From: Rhodanobacteraceae bacterium
Lineage (GTDB): Bacteria; Pseudomonadota; Gammaproteobacteria; Xanthomonadales; Xanthomonadaceae
Reading direction: 5' to 3'
NCBI GenBank assembly: GCA_024233975.1
Contig: JACKOX010000003.1
Coordinates: forward strand, 105,934-169,933
Length of the DNA stretch: 64,000 bases
Position numbers and translations under genes: made by a program. Position 1 is the first letter of the stretch, and every line of letters starts with the position of its first letter. The notes beneath the pieces are model-generated. The model did no database searches and was not told the DNA's origin. It saw nothing but the letters and a program-made list of their open reading frames with translations. Positions 8,581-17,627 of this stretch are shown here, one piece after another.

Positions 8581-9702
8581 CTACTCGAATCCGTCGCTGA
8601 ACACGTCCACGGGAAGTGCCTCGTAGGCGCCGACATCCACGGTGACGCCCTGTGTGCGCGGACGGCCCAGCAAGTCGTAGTCGGGCAGGCCCCAGTTCGA
8701 GTCGAATGGCGGCGGGAAAGGAATCAGGGCCGGTGGCTTGATGCCTGTGTCGATCAGCGGCGAGCCGACGTCCGGGGTGAAATCGGTGAAGTTGAGGAGG
8801 CCACCGACGAACATCGGGTCGCCGGTAATCTGCCCTGTTTCCGTGGTGATGCTGCCGACGCGGACGTCGATCAGGTTGTTGCGCAGGGTGACGTTGCCCT
8901 CACCGGACAGTTTCAGGTCGGTGACATCGTTCCCCTGGATCACGTTGTTGACCAGCAGTGCATTCGTGTCCGTCCACAGGAAGATGTAGACACCGCCCTG
9001 AGCCGATGCCGCGCTCGACTGTGTGGCGTTGTTGATGATGGTGTTGGCAGTCAGGTAGATGCCGCTGTCACCGTTGCCGATGACCGCTTCGATGACGCCA
9101 CTGTTCACCGCGTCATTGCCGACGAAAAGGTTGTTGCGCAGACGGATCAGCGAGCCGCCCGCTTCGAGCGCGGAACCATAGTCGGCGGTGTTGAACAGGA
9201 AGGCGCTGCGCTCCACTCGCAGCTTTCCGGTGAAGTTGGCGCTGCGGATTTCCAGTCCGCCACCCCGACGGGTGCCGCCTTCGGATGGATTGCCACGAAA
9301 GAAGGTGATGCCTTCGATCACGATGTCCGGCGCGCCATCGGGAATGATGCGCAGCACCCGCTCGCGATCCTCGCCATCGAGAATCGTATCGAAGCTGTTG
9401 TAGGCCTCGCTGCGGAAGCCACAGGGGTTGCCGAAGAAGGCGGTCCAGCCGCCGGAAAGCGTGAGGCTAAGGCCGTCACCGTTCACCGGCGCCAGTTGAT
9501 CGAAGTCGAATGGCCCGCCGACGGGAGCCGGATAGGTGCCGACAGCGACCCGGACCACATCGTTCTCGCCATTGACCGCCGCGGTGTCGAGAGCGTTCTG
9601 CAGTTCCGCCGTGCTGGTGGCGCAGAACGTCGCGGCATGGCCGGCAGGAGACAAGGCCAGGGCGCTGGCGAGGACGAGCAGGCGGTTGTTCTGGATGGAC
9701 AT
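8581..9702 (-). CDS. secreted parallel beta-helix protein (choice-of-anchor Q type) with FxxGFE tail
   Basis: A 373-residue exported protein. Its signal peptide ends near GHAA (about residue 22). The body has right-handed beta-helix rungs rich in Asn ladders (LRNNLFVGNDA, LTANTIINNAT, LRNNLI). The C-terminal pattern GSPLIDTG followed by DLLGRPR and VDVGAYEA is typical of choice-of-anchor Q domain proteins. The last residues are DVFSDGFE. The start at 9702 has GGAG 9-12 nt upstream and leads straight into the signal peptide. The gene converges on the kinase gene with only 37 nt between. No catalytic residues of pectate lyases were recognised, so function is open; surface-associated or adhesive roles are possible. 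Confidence 0.7.
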   Translation of the reverse strand: MSIQNNRLLVLASALALSPAGHAATFCATSTAELQNALDTAAVNGENDVVRVAVGTYPAPVGGPFDFDQLAPVNGDGLSLTLSGGWTAFFGNPCGFRSEAYNSFDTILDGEDRERVLRIIPDGAPDIVIEGITFFRGNPSEGGTRRGGGLEIRSANFTGKLRVERSAFLFNTADYGSALEAGGSLIRLRNNLFVGNDAVNSGVIEAVIGNGDSGIYLTANTIINNATQSSAASAQGGVYIFLWTDTNALLVNNVIQGNDVTDLKLSGEGNVTLRNNLIDVRVGSITTETGQITGDPMFVGGLLNFTDFTPDVGSPLIDTGIKPPALIPFPPPFDSNWGLPDYDLLGRPRTQGVTVDVGAYEALPVDVFSDGFE

Positions 9703-9873
9703 CGATGGCTCCGCGAGGTGCATGTGTCCAATCCAAATGTCGAATGGGGGCAATCCGAACACCGCGGAACGTGACGACGGAGAAGCAGGACTTCATGCGG
9801 CCGCTGCCATTTCGTTCCCGGGGGCCATTGATATGTCCAAAGCTTTCCTGGCGATCGGTTAATCTTTTCGACC

Positions 9874-11127
9874 ATGACAGCATCAGTACACCACTCACGA
9901 CTGCTGATCCCCATCGTCCTCGGCTCATTGGCGATGATCGGGCCGTTTGCCATCGACACCATCTTCCCGGCGTTTCCAGCCATCGAGGACGACCTGTCGG
10001 TGGGTCGGGTGGCCATGCAGCAGACGATCAGTGTCTACCTGCTGTCCTACGCCTTCGGCAGCATTTTCCAGGGGCCGATGTCGGACTCCTGGGGACGCCG
10101 CCCGGTAATCCTGGCTGGCCTTGCCATCTTCGGCCTGGCCTCGCTGGGCGCGGCCTTCGCCCACAGTTTCACCATGTTGCTGGTCTGGCGCGGTGTGCAG
10201 GGCGCTTCGGCCGGCGTCGGCATGGTGGTGGGGCGCGCGATCATCCGCGACCTCTACGAAGGCGACGACGCACAGCGGTTGATGAGCCACGTCACCATGA
10301 TCTTCGGCATCGCGCCGGCGATCGCGCCGGTGATCGGTGGCTGGATACTGCCCTGGGCTGACTGGCACGGCATCTTCTGGTTCCTGGTCGGCTTCACGCT
10401 GCTGCTGATGGTGATGACGGCGTTTGGTCTGCCGGAGACGCAGCCGCCGGCACGACGCTATCCCATGCATCCGGCCAGCCTGCTGCGCAACTACGTGGCG
10501 ATCCTGCGCAACGGGCGCTTCGTGCTCTTGTGCGTCTGCGGCGGCTTCAATTTCGGGGCGATCTTCCTGTACATCAGCTCGGCGCCGGCCTTCGTGCTGG
10601 ATATCCTCAAGCTCAACGAGCAGCAGTTCGCCTGGTTCTTCGTGCCGACCATTGCCGGCATCGTGTTCGGTTCCTTCCTCAATGGCCGGCTGGCGGGTCG
10701 CTTCAGTGGGCGTCGGACGGTGAACCTGGGTTTCCTGCTCTGCGGGATCGCCGCGACCGGCAATCTGCTCTATAACCTGCTGATCGAACAGCCGACGGCA
10801 CCGTGGGCGGTGCTGCCGGTGATGCTCAATGCCATCGGTGTGGCGCTGGTGTTTCCGCTGCTTACGCTGGCCATGCTCGACATGTATCCGCGTCAGCGCG
10901 GTGCGGCCGCGTCCATGCAGGCGTTTATCGGGCTCGGTTTCAATGCGGTTATCGCCGGCGTGATCGCGCCGCTGGCGCAGCATTCGACCCTGGCGCTGAT
11001 GCTGACCGCTGGCGGTTTCAGCCTGGCTGCCTGGGCACTGTGGCGCCTGTACCTGTTCCATCGACGCGAGGATCCGCTGCCGGTAGATACCGAAAGCGTG
11101 ACGCCCGGCCCGGCGGAGCGGGTGTAG
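9874..11127 (+). CDS. Bcr/CflA-family drug efflux transporter (MFS)
   Basis: This 417-residue inner-membrane protein has 12 predicted hydrophobic helices. Its first loop, GPMSDSWGRRPV, is the MFS motif A (loop 2-3) and the N-terminus DTIFPAFPAIEDDL matches the D-x-Y-L-P-A-x-P region of the Bcr/CflA drug:H+ antiporter subgroup. Members export compounds such as bicyclomycin, chloramphenicol or sulfonamides, but the substrate here cannot be read from sequence. The start codon at 9874 follows a 171-bp region shared with the divergent beta-helix gene. It ends 15 nt before the convergent APC permease gene. Confidence 0.85.
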   Translation: MTASVHHSRLLIPIVLGSLAMIGPFAIDTIFPAFPAIEDDLSVGRVAMQQTISVYLLSYAFGSIFQGPMSDSWGRRPVILAGLAIFGLASLGAAFAHSFTMLLVWRGVQGASAGVGMVVGRAIIRDLYEGDDAQRLMSHVTMIFGIAPAIAPVIGGWILPWADWHGIFWFLVGFTLLLMVMTAFGLPETQPPARRYPMHPASLLRNYVAILRNGRFVLLCVCGGFNFGAIFLYISSAPAFVLDILKLNEQQFAWFFVPTIAGIVFGSFLNGRLAGRFSGRRTVNLGFLLCGIAATGNLLYNLLIEQPTAPWAVLPVMLNAIGVALVFPLLTLAMLDMYPRQRGAAASMQAFIGLGFNAVIAGVIAPLAQHSTLALMLTAGGFSLAAWALWRLYLFHRREDPLPVDTESVTPGPAERV

Positions 11128-11142
11128 GGCACATCAGGCACA

Positions 11143-12405
11143 TCAGCGGCGACGCACTTCCCAGAAATAGATGGGCAGGCCGGCCAGCACCAGAACCGCG
11201 CCCCAGATCAGCGACTCCGTGCCGATGCCGGCCAGCGCGTAGAGACTGAACATCAGTGCCAGCGCCGCGACGATCCGCCCGGCACGAAGCTTGCGCAGGG
11301 CGGCGGCGCTGCTGAAGGCATAGGGCAGCAGGGTGGCGGCAGTCGACAGCAGCATGGCGAAGCTGAATAGCTGCACCAGGCTGCGGCTGAAATTGGCCAT
11401 CACCAGCAGCGTGGATAGCACGCCGACGATCAACAGGCCGGTGCGTGGCGTGCCGTTGTCGTCGGTGCTGGCGAATACCCGCGGGAAAAGCCCGTCGCGA
11501 GCCGCGGCCATCGACAGCTGTGCGCCTACCAGCACCCAGCCATTGAGCGCGCCGAAGATCGAGATTGCGGCGACAACGGCAATGCCGACGCCGGCCGCCG
11601 GTCCCCACAGGTGACTGGCGGCATCGGCCATGGGGGCACCGGATTGCACCAGCTGTTCGCCGGGCAACAGGCCGATGACGGTCGTGCAGGCAAGGATGGT
11701 GGCGATGCCGGCGATCAGGGTGCCGAGCAGCGTGGCGCGCGGGATGGTGCGATCCGCGTGGTCGATGGCACCGGCTGGCACGGTGGCGACCTCAAGACCA
11801 AGGAATGCCCAGAGCGTGATGGCCACGCAGGCGTGAGTCACGGTGAACAGGCTTTCACCGCTCGGGTTGAACGGCTGGTAGTCCTTCACGTCCACATAAG
11901 CCAGCGCGACCAGGCCGAACAGCAGCAGCGGCAGCAGCTTCAGCAATGTGGTGACCAGCTGCACCCAGCCGGCCTTGCGGGTGCCGGCCAGGTTGGCGCC
12001 AACGCAGATCCACAGCGCGGCCAGCGCACAGGCCGCGGATCGGAGTGGCGTGGCGGTCAATTCGGGAAATATCGCGCCAATGCTGCCGGCGAACGCAACG
12101 GACAGCGCGGCGAGGCCGCACCAGATCGAGATCCAGTAACTCCAGGCGACGATGAACCCGGGCAGCGGACCGAAGGCGTGGCGAGCGAAGACATAGGGGC
12201 CGCCGGTGGCCGGGATCTTGTGGGCGAGGCGGGCGAAGGTCAGTGCCAGCAGCAGCGCGCCGCCAAGGCTGATGCCCCAGCCGAGCAGGCTGGCCGCGCC
12301 ATATGGGGCCAGCGTAGCGGGCAGCAGGAACACGCCGCTGCCGATCATGCTGCCGATCACCAGTGCGGTGGCCATCCACAGTCCGAGCGGGCGTTCCCCG
12401 GTCAT
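11143..12405 (-). CDS. APC-family amino acid permease (AdiC/YjeH-like)
   Basis: This 420-residue membrane protein has about 12 hydrophobic helices. The first helix contains GSMIGSGVFLLPATLAPYG, which carries the G-S-G-V-F unwound substrate-binding segment of the amino acid-polyamine-organocation superfamily, and TGGPYVFARHAFG follows as expected. AAGGGGAAC precedes the ATG at 12405. Substrates of relatives include arginine/agmatine and branched-chain or aromatic amino acids; none can be assigned here. A Rieske oxygenase gene lies 21 nt upstream on the same strand, so the two are probably one operon, perhaps importing an amine that the oxygenase attacks (inference). Confidence 0.82.
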   Translation of the reverse strand: MTGERPLGLWMATALVIGSMIGSGVFLLPATLAPYGAASLLGWGISLGGALLLALTFARLAHKIPATGGPYVFARHAFGPLPGFIVAWSYWISIWCGLAALSVAFAGSIGAIFPELTATPLRSAACALAALWICVGANLAGTRKAGWVQLVTTLLKLLPLLLFGLVALAYVDVKDYQPFNPSGESLFTVTHACVAITLWAFLGLEVATVPAGAIDHADRTIPRATLLGTLIAGIATILACTTVIGLLPGEQLVQSGAPMADAASHLWGPAAGVGIAVVAAISIFGALNGWVLVGAQLSMAAARDGLFPRVFASTDDNGTPRTGLLIVGVLSTLLVMANFSRSLVQLFSFAMLLSTAATLLPYAFSSAAALRKLRAGRIVAALALMFSLYALAGIGTESLIWGAVLVLAGLPIYFWEVRRR

Positions 12406-12426
12406 GTTGTTCCCCTTTTTCCGTCG

Positions 12427-13518
12427 CTACCAGGTGATTTCCCGCCACGCGCGACGCAGCAGCTCGTGGAAGTGATGGACGCCGGTTTCACGCAGCGGAT
12501 TGAGGCGACCTGGCACGTAGGAGCCGGATGCCATGCCGCGCTGCACGTCCTCGCAGATGCCGAGGTCTTCGTGCTGCACGTCGTCACTGAATTCGAGGTC
12601 GGCGGCGCGTCGTGCCTCGCCATCGGCGCTGTCGTCGAGCGGGTAGTAGAAATCGAAATCCACGCGGCAGCGATCAACGCCGAGTGGAACGACGCGATTG
12701 GTCTGCAGTCGCCCCGGCAGGATGTTCAGCATGGTGTTCGGCCACAGCCAGTAGTACAGCGCATCACCGTTGCCGTAGAGATCATCGCGGCTTTCCAGCG
12801 GGCTCCACTGCAGCGAATGCCATTCGGCCAGTTCGGTGCGATAGCTGCGATAGTCGAGCAGGCGGTTGAGCGAAGGGTGCACGTGCGGAACGTGGTAACC
12901 CTCCAGGTAGTTGTCGACGTAGATCTTCCAGTTGCAGGCCAGCTCGTAGCTGACCCGATGATGGTGGCCATAAGCAGCGAGGCCGCGCTCCTTCCCCAGG
13001 CGCGTCTCGATGCCGGCGACCAGTGCATCGAAATCCATGGCGTGGTCGGCATCGATGGCAGCGAATACCAGACCCTGCCAGATGCGGACCGGCAGTTCGG
13101 GCAGGCGGATCTTCGACACGTCGAAGTCGATAGCGTCCTTCATTTCCGGCGCAGACTTCAGCTGACCGTCGAGGCCATAGTTCCAGCCGTGGTAGCGGCA
13201 GCGCAGCGAGCGCGCGCCGCGTCCATCCGCGCAGGCGATCGGTCCGGCTCGATGGCGGCAGACGTTGTGGAAGGCGCGGATGTCGCCATCTTCGCCGCAT
13301 ACCGCAAGGACGGGCAGGCCGGCGCAGTCCATGACGACGTGATCACCGGCGTCGGCCAGCTGGCTGACGTGTGCCAGCAGATGCCAGCTGCGCGAGAAGA
13401 TGGCCTGCCGGTCCAGCGCCGTCATGCCTGGCTCGACATACCAGTCGGCTGCCAAAGAGGTCGCCGTGGCGGCCGTCTGTTCGGCGAGGTCGCGTTGCAT
13501 GGCGTCGTTCAAGCTCAT
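12427..13518 (-). CDS. Rieske non-heme iron oxygenase, alpha subunit (choline/carnitine monooxygenase-like)
   Basis: This 363-residue cytoplasmic oxygenase inserts oxygen using electrons from a separate reductase. The Rieske [2Fe-2S] ligands are C-R-H in NVCRHRAG and C-R-Y-H in LRCRYHGWNY. The mononuclear iron site is signalled by DNYLEGYHVPHVHP. Length and motif spacing resemble glycine betaine, carnitine or choline monooxygenases and aromatic-ring dioxygenase alpha subunits. No reductase or beta subunit is adjacent. It occupies the place after rnhB where dnaE commonly follows in related genomes, so local rearrangement has occurred. The neighbouring APC permease suggests a quaternary amine or amino-acid-like substrate, but this is inference. 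Confidence 0.82.
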   Translation of the reverse strand: MSLNDAMQRDLAEQTAATATSLAADWYVEPGMTALDRQAIFSRSWHLLAHVSQLADAGDHVVMDCAGLPVLAVCGEDGDIRAFHNVCRHRAGPIACADGRGARSLRCRYHGWNYGLDGQLKSAPEMKDAIDFDVSKIRLPELPVRIWQGLVFAAIDADHAMDFDALVAGIETRLGKERGLAAYGHHHRVSYELACNWKIYVDNYLEGYHVPHVHPSLNRLLDYRSYRTELAEWHSLQWSPLESRDDLYGNGDALYYWLWPNTMLNILPGRLQTNRVVPLGVDRCRVDFDFYYPLDDSADGEARRAADLEFSDDVQHEDLGICEDVQRGMASGSYVPGRLNPLRETGVHHFHELLRRAWREITW

Positions 13519-13564
13519 GTCGCGCAGTATCGCAGCATCGCGGGTCGCTGCGGCAGGGCCTTGC

Positions 13565-14149
13565 TCAGAGCGCCAGACCAGCCTGCAGGCGCTCGCGCAC
13601 CGGCGCGAAGCTGCGCCGATGTTCGGGGCAGGGGCCGTGGCGCTTCAGCGCGTCGAGGTGGAACGGCGTGGGATAGCCCTTGTGCGCGTCGAAGCCATAC
13701 TGCGGATGCGATTCGTGCAGCGCCAGCATGTAGCGGTCGCGGGCGACCTTGGCCAGGATCGAGGCCGCGCTGATCGCCGGTTCAATGCCGTCCCCGCCAA
13801 CGATGGCACGCGCCGGGCAGGGCAGGTTGGGCGGCAGCCTGTTGCCGTCGACCAGCGCTTCCATCGGTGCGGGCGACAGGGCCTGCAACGAGCGACGCAT
13901 GCCGGCCAGCGTGGCCTGCAGGATGTTGATCTGATCGATTTCCTCTCGCGACACCAGTTCGATATGCCAGGCGAGCGCCCGCTGCTGGATCAGCGGAAAC
14001 AGGGCTTCGCGGCGCGTCTCGGTCAGTCGCTTGGAATCGTCCAGTCCGTCGATGGGACGTGACGGATCGAGGATGACGGCCGCGACCGCAACCGGCCCGG
14101 CCAAGGGGCCGCGGCCCGCTTCGTCGACGCCGGCGATCAGTATCGTCAC
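13565..14149 (-). CDS. rnhB: ribonuclease HII
   Basis: RNase HII removes misincorporated ribonucleotides and RNA from DNA-RNA hybrids. The 194-residue product begins with AGVDEAGRGPLAGPV, which carries the metal-binding Asp and Glu. Later come DSKRLTE and SAASILAKVARDRYM, the other family signatures. Its start overlaps the lpxB stop by four bases (ATGA, 14146-14149), showing translational coupling at the 3' end of the envelope operon. Length is normal for the family. Confidence 0.95.
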   Translation of the reverse strand: MTILIAGVDEAGRGPLAGPVAVAAVILDPSRPIDGLDDSKRLTETRREALFPLIQQRALAWHIELVSREEIDQINILQATLAGMRRSLQALSPAPMEALVDGNRLPPNLPCPARAIVGGDGIEPAISAASILAKVARDRYMLALHESHPQYGFDAHKGYPTPFHLDALKRHGPCPEHRRSFAPVRERLQAGLAL

Positions 14150-15354
14150 CGCTTGCGCCTTGCCTGCAGCAGTCCGGCAACGGCCTCAGCGGCATTGCGG
14201 CTGGCGTCGCGCCGCAGCTCGCTGTGGATGCACTGGTATTCGGGCATCAGATCCGCCTGCGTGGTCGACGGGTCGGACAGCAAAGGTAGCAGCGCCGCCG
14301 CGAGCTTCTCACCGGTGCAATCGGCCTGCATGCACTCGGTGACCAGATCGCTGCCGGCCAGCGCATTCGGCAGGCTGAAGCGGTCGACGCGCATCATGCC
14401 GAAGGCGCGGACGATGGCATAGGTCAGGCCGGAGATGCGGTAGCCGACGACCATCGGCTGCTTGGCCAGAAGGGCTTCCAGCGCCGCCGTGCCGGACGCC
14501 AGCAAGGTAGCGTCGGCGGCCATCAGCACCTCGCTGGCGCGGCCGTCGAAGACTGCCGTGATGTCGTCCAGCGAGTGGTCGGCCAGCGCCTCGTCGATCA
14601 GCTGACGACAGGCGCCGTTCGCGGCCGGGATCATCAGTCGCAGGCCTGGTAGCTGGTGATGAAGCCGTTGGGCGGCATCGAGGAAGGGCGGCAGCAGGCG
14701 ACGCAATTCGCCCAACCGGCTGCCTGGCAGTATGGCGAGCAGCGGCGAGCCATCAACGCCGAGTGCGGTGCGCGCCGCGCCGCGATCCGGTTGCAGCGGA
14801 AAGCGATCGGCCATCGGATGACCGACGAAACGTGCTTCGACGCCATGCGCGGCGTAGATCGGCGGCTCCATCGGAAACAGGCAGAGCACGCGGTCGGCGC
14901 TGCGCCCGATTTTCGCAGCGCGCTTCTCCCGCCATGCCCACACCGACGGGCTCACATAGTGCACTGTCGGAATGCCGGCTTCCTTGAGGCGGCGTTCCAG
15001 CCCGAGATTGAAATCCGGTGCATCGATACCGATGAACACGTCCGGCTTCCATGTCAGAAGCCGCTGGCGCAACTCCCGGCGCAGTCGCAGCAGACGCGGC
15101 AGGTGGCGCAGCACTTCGGCGAGACCCATCACCGCCAGTTCGCTGCAGTCATGCCAGCACTCCATGCCGGCGTCGCGCATGCCCGCGCCACCGACACCGG
15201 CGAAGGTCGCGTTGGGGAAGCGCTGGCGCAGTGCGTCGATCAGTCCCGCACCGAGGCCATCACCGGAGGCCTCACCGGCAACCAGGGCGATGCGCAGCGG
15301 TGATTCGTCGGCCGCAGCAGCAGACCGCGAGTCGTCCGTCGCGGCGCCGCTCAT
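14146..15354 (-). CDS. lpxB: lipid-A-disaccharide synthase
   Basis: LpxB is a peripheral membrane glycosyltransferase that joins UDP-2,3-diacylglucosamine and lipid X to form the lipid A disaccharide. The 402-residue protein has the family N-terminus IALVAGEASGDGLGAGLI (residues about 22-39), FIGIDAPDFNLGLERRLK, YVSPSVWAW and the donor-site run SGTAALEALLAKQPMVVGYR. It starts directly after the lpxA stop and overlaps rnhB by four bases. The first 20 residues, rich in Ala, Ser and Asp, are a non-conserved extension. Confidence 0.96.
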   Translation of the reverse strand: MSGAATDDSRSAAAADESPLRIALVAGEASGDGLGAGLIDALRQRFPNATFAGVGGAGMRDAGMECWHDCSELAVMGLAEVLRHLPRLLRLRRELRQRLLTWKPDVFIGIDAPDFNLGLERRLKEAGIPTVHYVSPSVWAWREKRAAKIGRSADRVLCLFPMEPPIYAAHGVEARFVGHPMADRFPLQPDRGAARTALGVDGSPLLAILPGSRLGELRRLLPPFLDAAQRLHHQLPGLRLMIPAANGACRQLIDEALADHSLDDITAVFDGRASEVLMAADATLLASGTAALEALLAKQPMVVGYRISGLTYAIVRAFGMMRVDRFSLPNALAGSDLVTECMQADCTGEKLAAALLPLLSDPSTTQADLMPEYQCIHSELRRDASRNAAEAVAGLLQARRKR

Positions 15355-16125
15355 TCAGCGCACCAGCGAGCGCTGGCTGCCCTCGATGAAGTCCAGCATC
15401 AGCTTGACGTCCGGCGCTGTCGTCGCGGCTTCCGCCAGCTGGCTGCGTGCTTCGGCCAGCCCCAGCCCGGACTTGTAGATGGTGCGGTAGGCGCGCTTGA
15501 TCGACTGGATGCGCGCGCTGTCGAAACCGCGGCGCTTCAGGCCTTCGCTGTTGATGCCGCGCGGTTCGGCATAGGTGCCGGCGACGGTGACGAAGGGCGG
15601 CACGTCGCGATTGATGACGCTGCCCATCGAGGTGAAGGCGTGCGCGCCGATCTGGCAGAACTGGTGAACCAGGGTGAAGCCGCCGAGGATGACGTAGTCC
15701 TCCACAGTGACGTGTCCCGCCAATGATGCTGCGTTGGCGAATACCGCGTTGTTGCCGACGATGCAGTCATGCGCGATGTGCACGTAGGCCATGATCCAGT
15801 TGTCATTGCCGATGCGCGTCACGCCACCGCCGTCCTCGGTGCCACGATTGAAGGTGACGAATTCGCGTATCAGGTTGCGGTCGCCGATGATGAGTTCGGC
15901 GGATTCGTTGTGGAACTTCTTGTCCTGCGGGTCGCCGCCCAGAGCCGCGAAGGAGTGGATGCGGTTCTCGCGGCCGATGCGCGTGGGACCGTCGATGACG
16001 ACGTGTGGCCCGATGACCGTGCCGTCGCCAATCTCGACATCGGCACCAATCACGCAGAACGCACCGATGCTGACGTCCTTGCCGATACGGGCAGCAGGAT
16101 CGATCTGGGCGCTCGGATGAATCAT
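15355..16125 (-). CDS. lpxA: acyl-ACP--UDP-N-acetylglucosamine O-acyltransferase
   Basis: LpxA performs the first step of lipid A synthesis, transferring a 3-hydroxyacyl chain from ACP to UDP-GlcNAc. The 256-residue protein begins MIHPSAQIDPAARIG and is a left-handed hexapeptide beta-helix. The catalytic histidine lies in VHIAHDCIVGNNAVFAN and the acyl-binding helix region in GGFTLVHQFCQIG. Its start overlaps the fabZ stop by one base (TGATG). The order fabZ-lpxA-lpxB is the standard one. Confidence 0.96.
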   Translation of the reverse strand: MIHPSAQIDPAARIGKDVSIGAFCVIGADVEIGDGTVIGPHVVIDGPTRIGRENRIHSFAALGGDPQDKKFHNESAELIIGDRNLIREFVTFNRGTEDGGGVTRIGNDNWIMAYVHIAHDCIVGNNAVFANAASLAGHVTVEDYVILGGFTLVHQFCQIGAHAFTSMGSVINRDVPPFVTVAGTYAEPRGINSEGLKRRGFDSARIQSIKRAYRTIYKSGLGLAEARSQLAEAATTAPDVKLMLDFIEGSQRSLVR

Positions 16126-16586
16126 CAGGCGTCACGCTCCGCGCAGAGGATTTCGGCGGAGGCGACCTCGCTGCCGTCGACCAGCGCGCGGCATTCGTAT
16201 TGGCCCATGCGCCGGCGCATGCGCAGCAGCTTCACTTCCAGGCGCAGCTGGTCGCCCGGAACCACGGTCTTCGAAAAGCGCGCCTTGTCGACCTTGACCA
16301 GGTAGTACAGCTTGTCACCGCCGCCACTGCCGTCGTCGGAAAGCTGGGTCAGGAGGCCGGCGGCCTGCGCCATGGCTTCGATCACCAGCACGCCGGGCAT
16401 TACCGGGTGTCCCGGGAAATGGCCCTGGAAGAACGGCTCGTTCATGGTGACGTTCTTGATCCCGGCCAGGCTTTCGTTGGGCGTGATTTCAATGACCCGG
16501 TCGACCAGCAGGAACGGATAGCGATGCGGCAGCATCGTCATGATCTGGGTGACGTCGACGGGGAGTTGGATGCTGCTGTCGTTCAT
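16125..16586 (-). CDS. fabZ: 3-hydroxyacyl-ACP dehydratase
   Basis: FabZ dehydrates 3-hydroxyacyl-ACP in fatty-acid elongation and competes with LpxA/LpxD for hydroxymyristoyl-ACP. The 153-residue hot-dog fold protein has MLPHRYPFLLVDRV, with the catalytic His, and FFQGHFPGHPVMPGVLVIEA, with the catalytic Glu region. It is encoded between lpxD (54 nt upstream) and lpxA (one-base overlap), as usual in Proteobacteria. Confidence 0.96.
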   Translation of the reverse strand: MNDSSIQLPVDVTQIMTMLPHRYPFLLVDRVIEITPNESLAGIKNVTMNEPFFQGHFPGHPVMPGVLVIEAMAQAAGLLTQLSDDGSGGGDKLYYLVKVDKARFSKTVVPGDQLRLEVKLLRMRRRMGQYECRALVDGSEVASAEILCAERDA

Positions 16587-16640
16587 TCCTCGGAATTCCT
16601 GGTATTGCGGCCGCTTGGTGCGGCGTTCTGGTCGTTTTTG

Positions 16641-17627
16641 TCAGTCGTGCCTGCGCTTGTTCAGGCGCTTGAAGTTCACGGCGCTGCGCCGCCATTCGTT
16701 GTTGGGCATCAGTGGCGTGCCCGACGAATAGGTGCCTGGCTCACGGATGCTGTGTGTCACCAGGGTCATGGCCGTCACCGTTACCTTGTCGGCGATTTCG
16801 ATATGGCCTGCGATGCCAGCGCCGCCAGCAATCAGGCAGTAGCTGCCGATTTTCGCCGATCCGGCCACCGCGCAACAGCCCGCCATGGCCGTGTGTGCAC
16901 CAATCACCACGTTGTGGCCGATCTGGATCTGGTTGTCGAGGCGTACGTCCTCGCCGAGAACGGTGTCATCCAGTGCTCCGCGATCGATGCAGGTGTTGGC
17001 ACCGATCTCGCAGTCGTCGCCGATCACCACGCCGCCCTGCTGCGGCACCTTGATCCAGCGGCCTTCGTGCATGGCAAGGCCGAAACCGTCGGCACCGAGC
17101 ACGGCCCCCGGATGCACGATGACGCGTGCGCCGATCCGCACACGGCAGACCAGGCTGACGCGCGATACCAGGCGGCTGTCGCGGCCCACCACGCAGTCCT
17201 CGCCGATCACGCAGCCCGGACCGATCACTGCGCCGGCTTCGATACGCGAGCGCGCCCCGATACTGACGTGCGCGCCGATATGCGCGCTGGAATCGACAAC
17301 GGCATCGTCGGCGATCACGGCACTCGGGTGCATGCCGGCCGGTGCGGCAGCGGCTGTGTCGAACAATGCGGCGGCGCGGGCGAAGTCGGCATAGGGATTG
17401 CGCGACAGAAGGGCAGGGCCCTTCCAGTGTTCGCGTTCGTCCGGATGGATCACCACGGCACCGGCTCGGCAGTCGGTCAACTGGCCGCGATAGCGCGGGT
17501 TGGCGAGAAACCCCAGCTGCGCCGGTCCGGCGTTGGCGAGGGTGGCGACGCCATCGATAGCGATTCCGGCATCGCCGTCCATCCCGATGCCCAGCACTTC
17601 GGCGATGTCGCCCAGCCGTCGCGACAT
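16641..17627 (-). CDS. lpxD: UDP-3-O-(3-hydroxyacyl)glucosamine N-acyltransferase
   Basis: LpxD adds the second, N-linked hydroxyacyl chain in lipid A synthesis. This 328-residue protein has the N-terminal uridine-binding domain (about 1-100) and a long hexapeptide-repeat beta-helix (about 100-290) with LGADGFGLAMHEGRWIKVPQ, including the FG.A...G.W.KIPQ family signature, and DNQIQIGHNVVIGAHTAMAG, containing the catalytic His. The start codon overlaps the stop of the upstream skp gene by one base (TGATG), so the two are translationally coupled. Confidence 0.95.
   Translation of the reverse strand: MSRRLGDIAEVLGIGMDGDAGIAIDGVATLANAGPAQLGFLANPRYRGQLTDCRAGAVVIHPDEREHWKGPALLSRNPYADFARAAALFDTAAAAPAGMHPSAVIADDAVVDSSAHIGAHVSIGARSRIEAGAVIGPGCVIGEDCVVGRDSRLVSRVSLVCRVRIGARVIVHPGAVLGADGFGLAMHEGRWIKVPQQGGVVIGDDCEIGANTCIDRGALDDTVLGEDVRLDNQIQIGHNVVIGAHTAMAGCCAVAGSAKIGSYCLIAGGAGIAGHIEIADKVTVTAMTLVTHSIREPGTYSSGTPLMPNNEWRRSAVNFKRLNKRRHD

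Noticed and set aside
11611..13773. 720-codon plus-strand open frame over the permease and Rieske oxygenase genes
   Set aside because: Gln/Gly/Arg-rich with no recognisable domain, and antisense to two genes with clear motifs.
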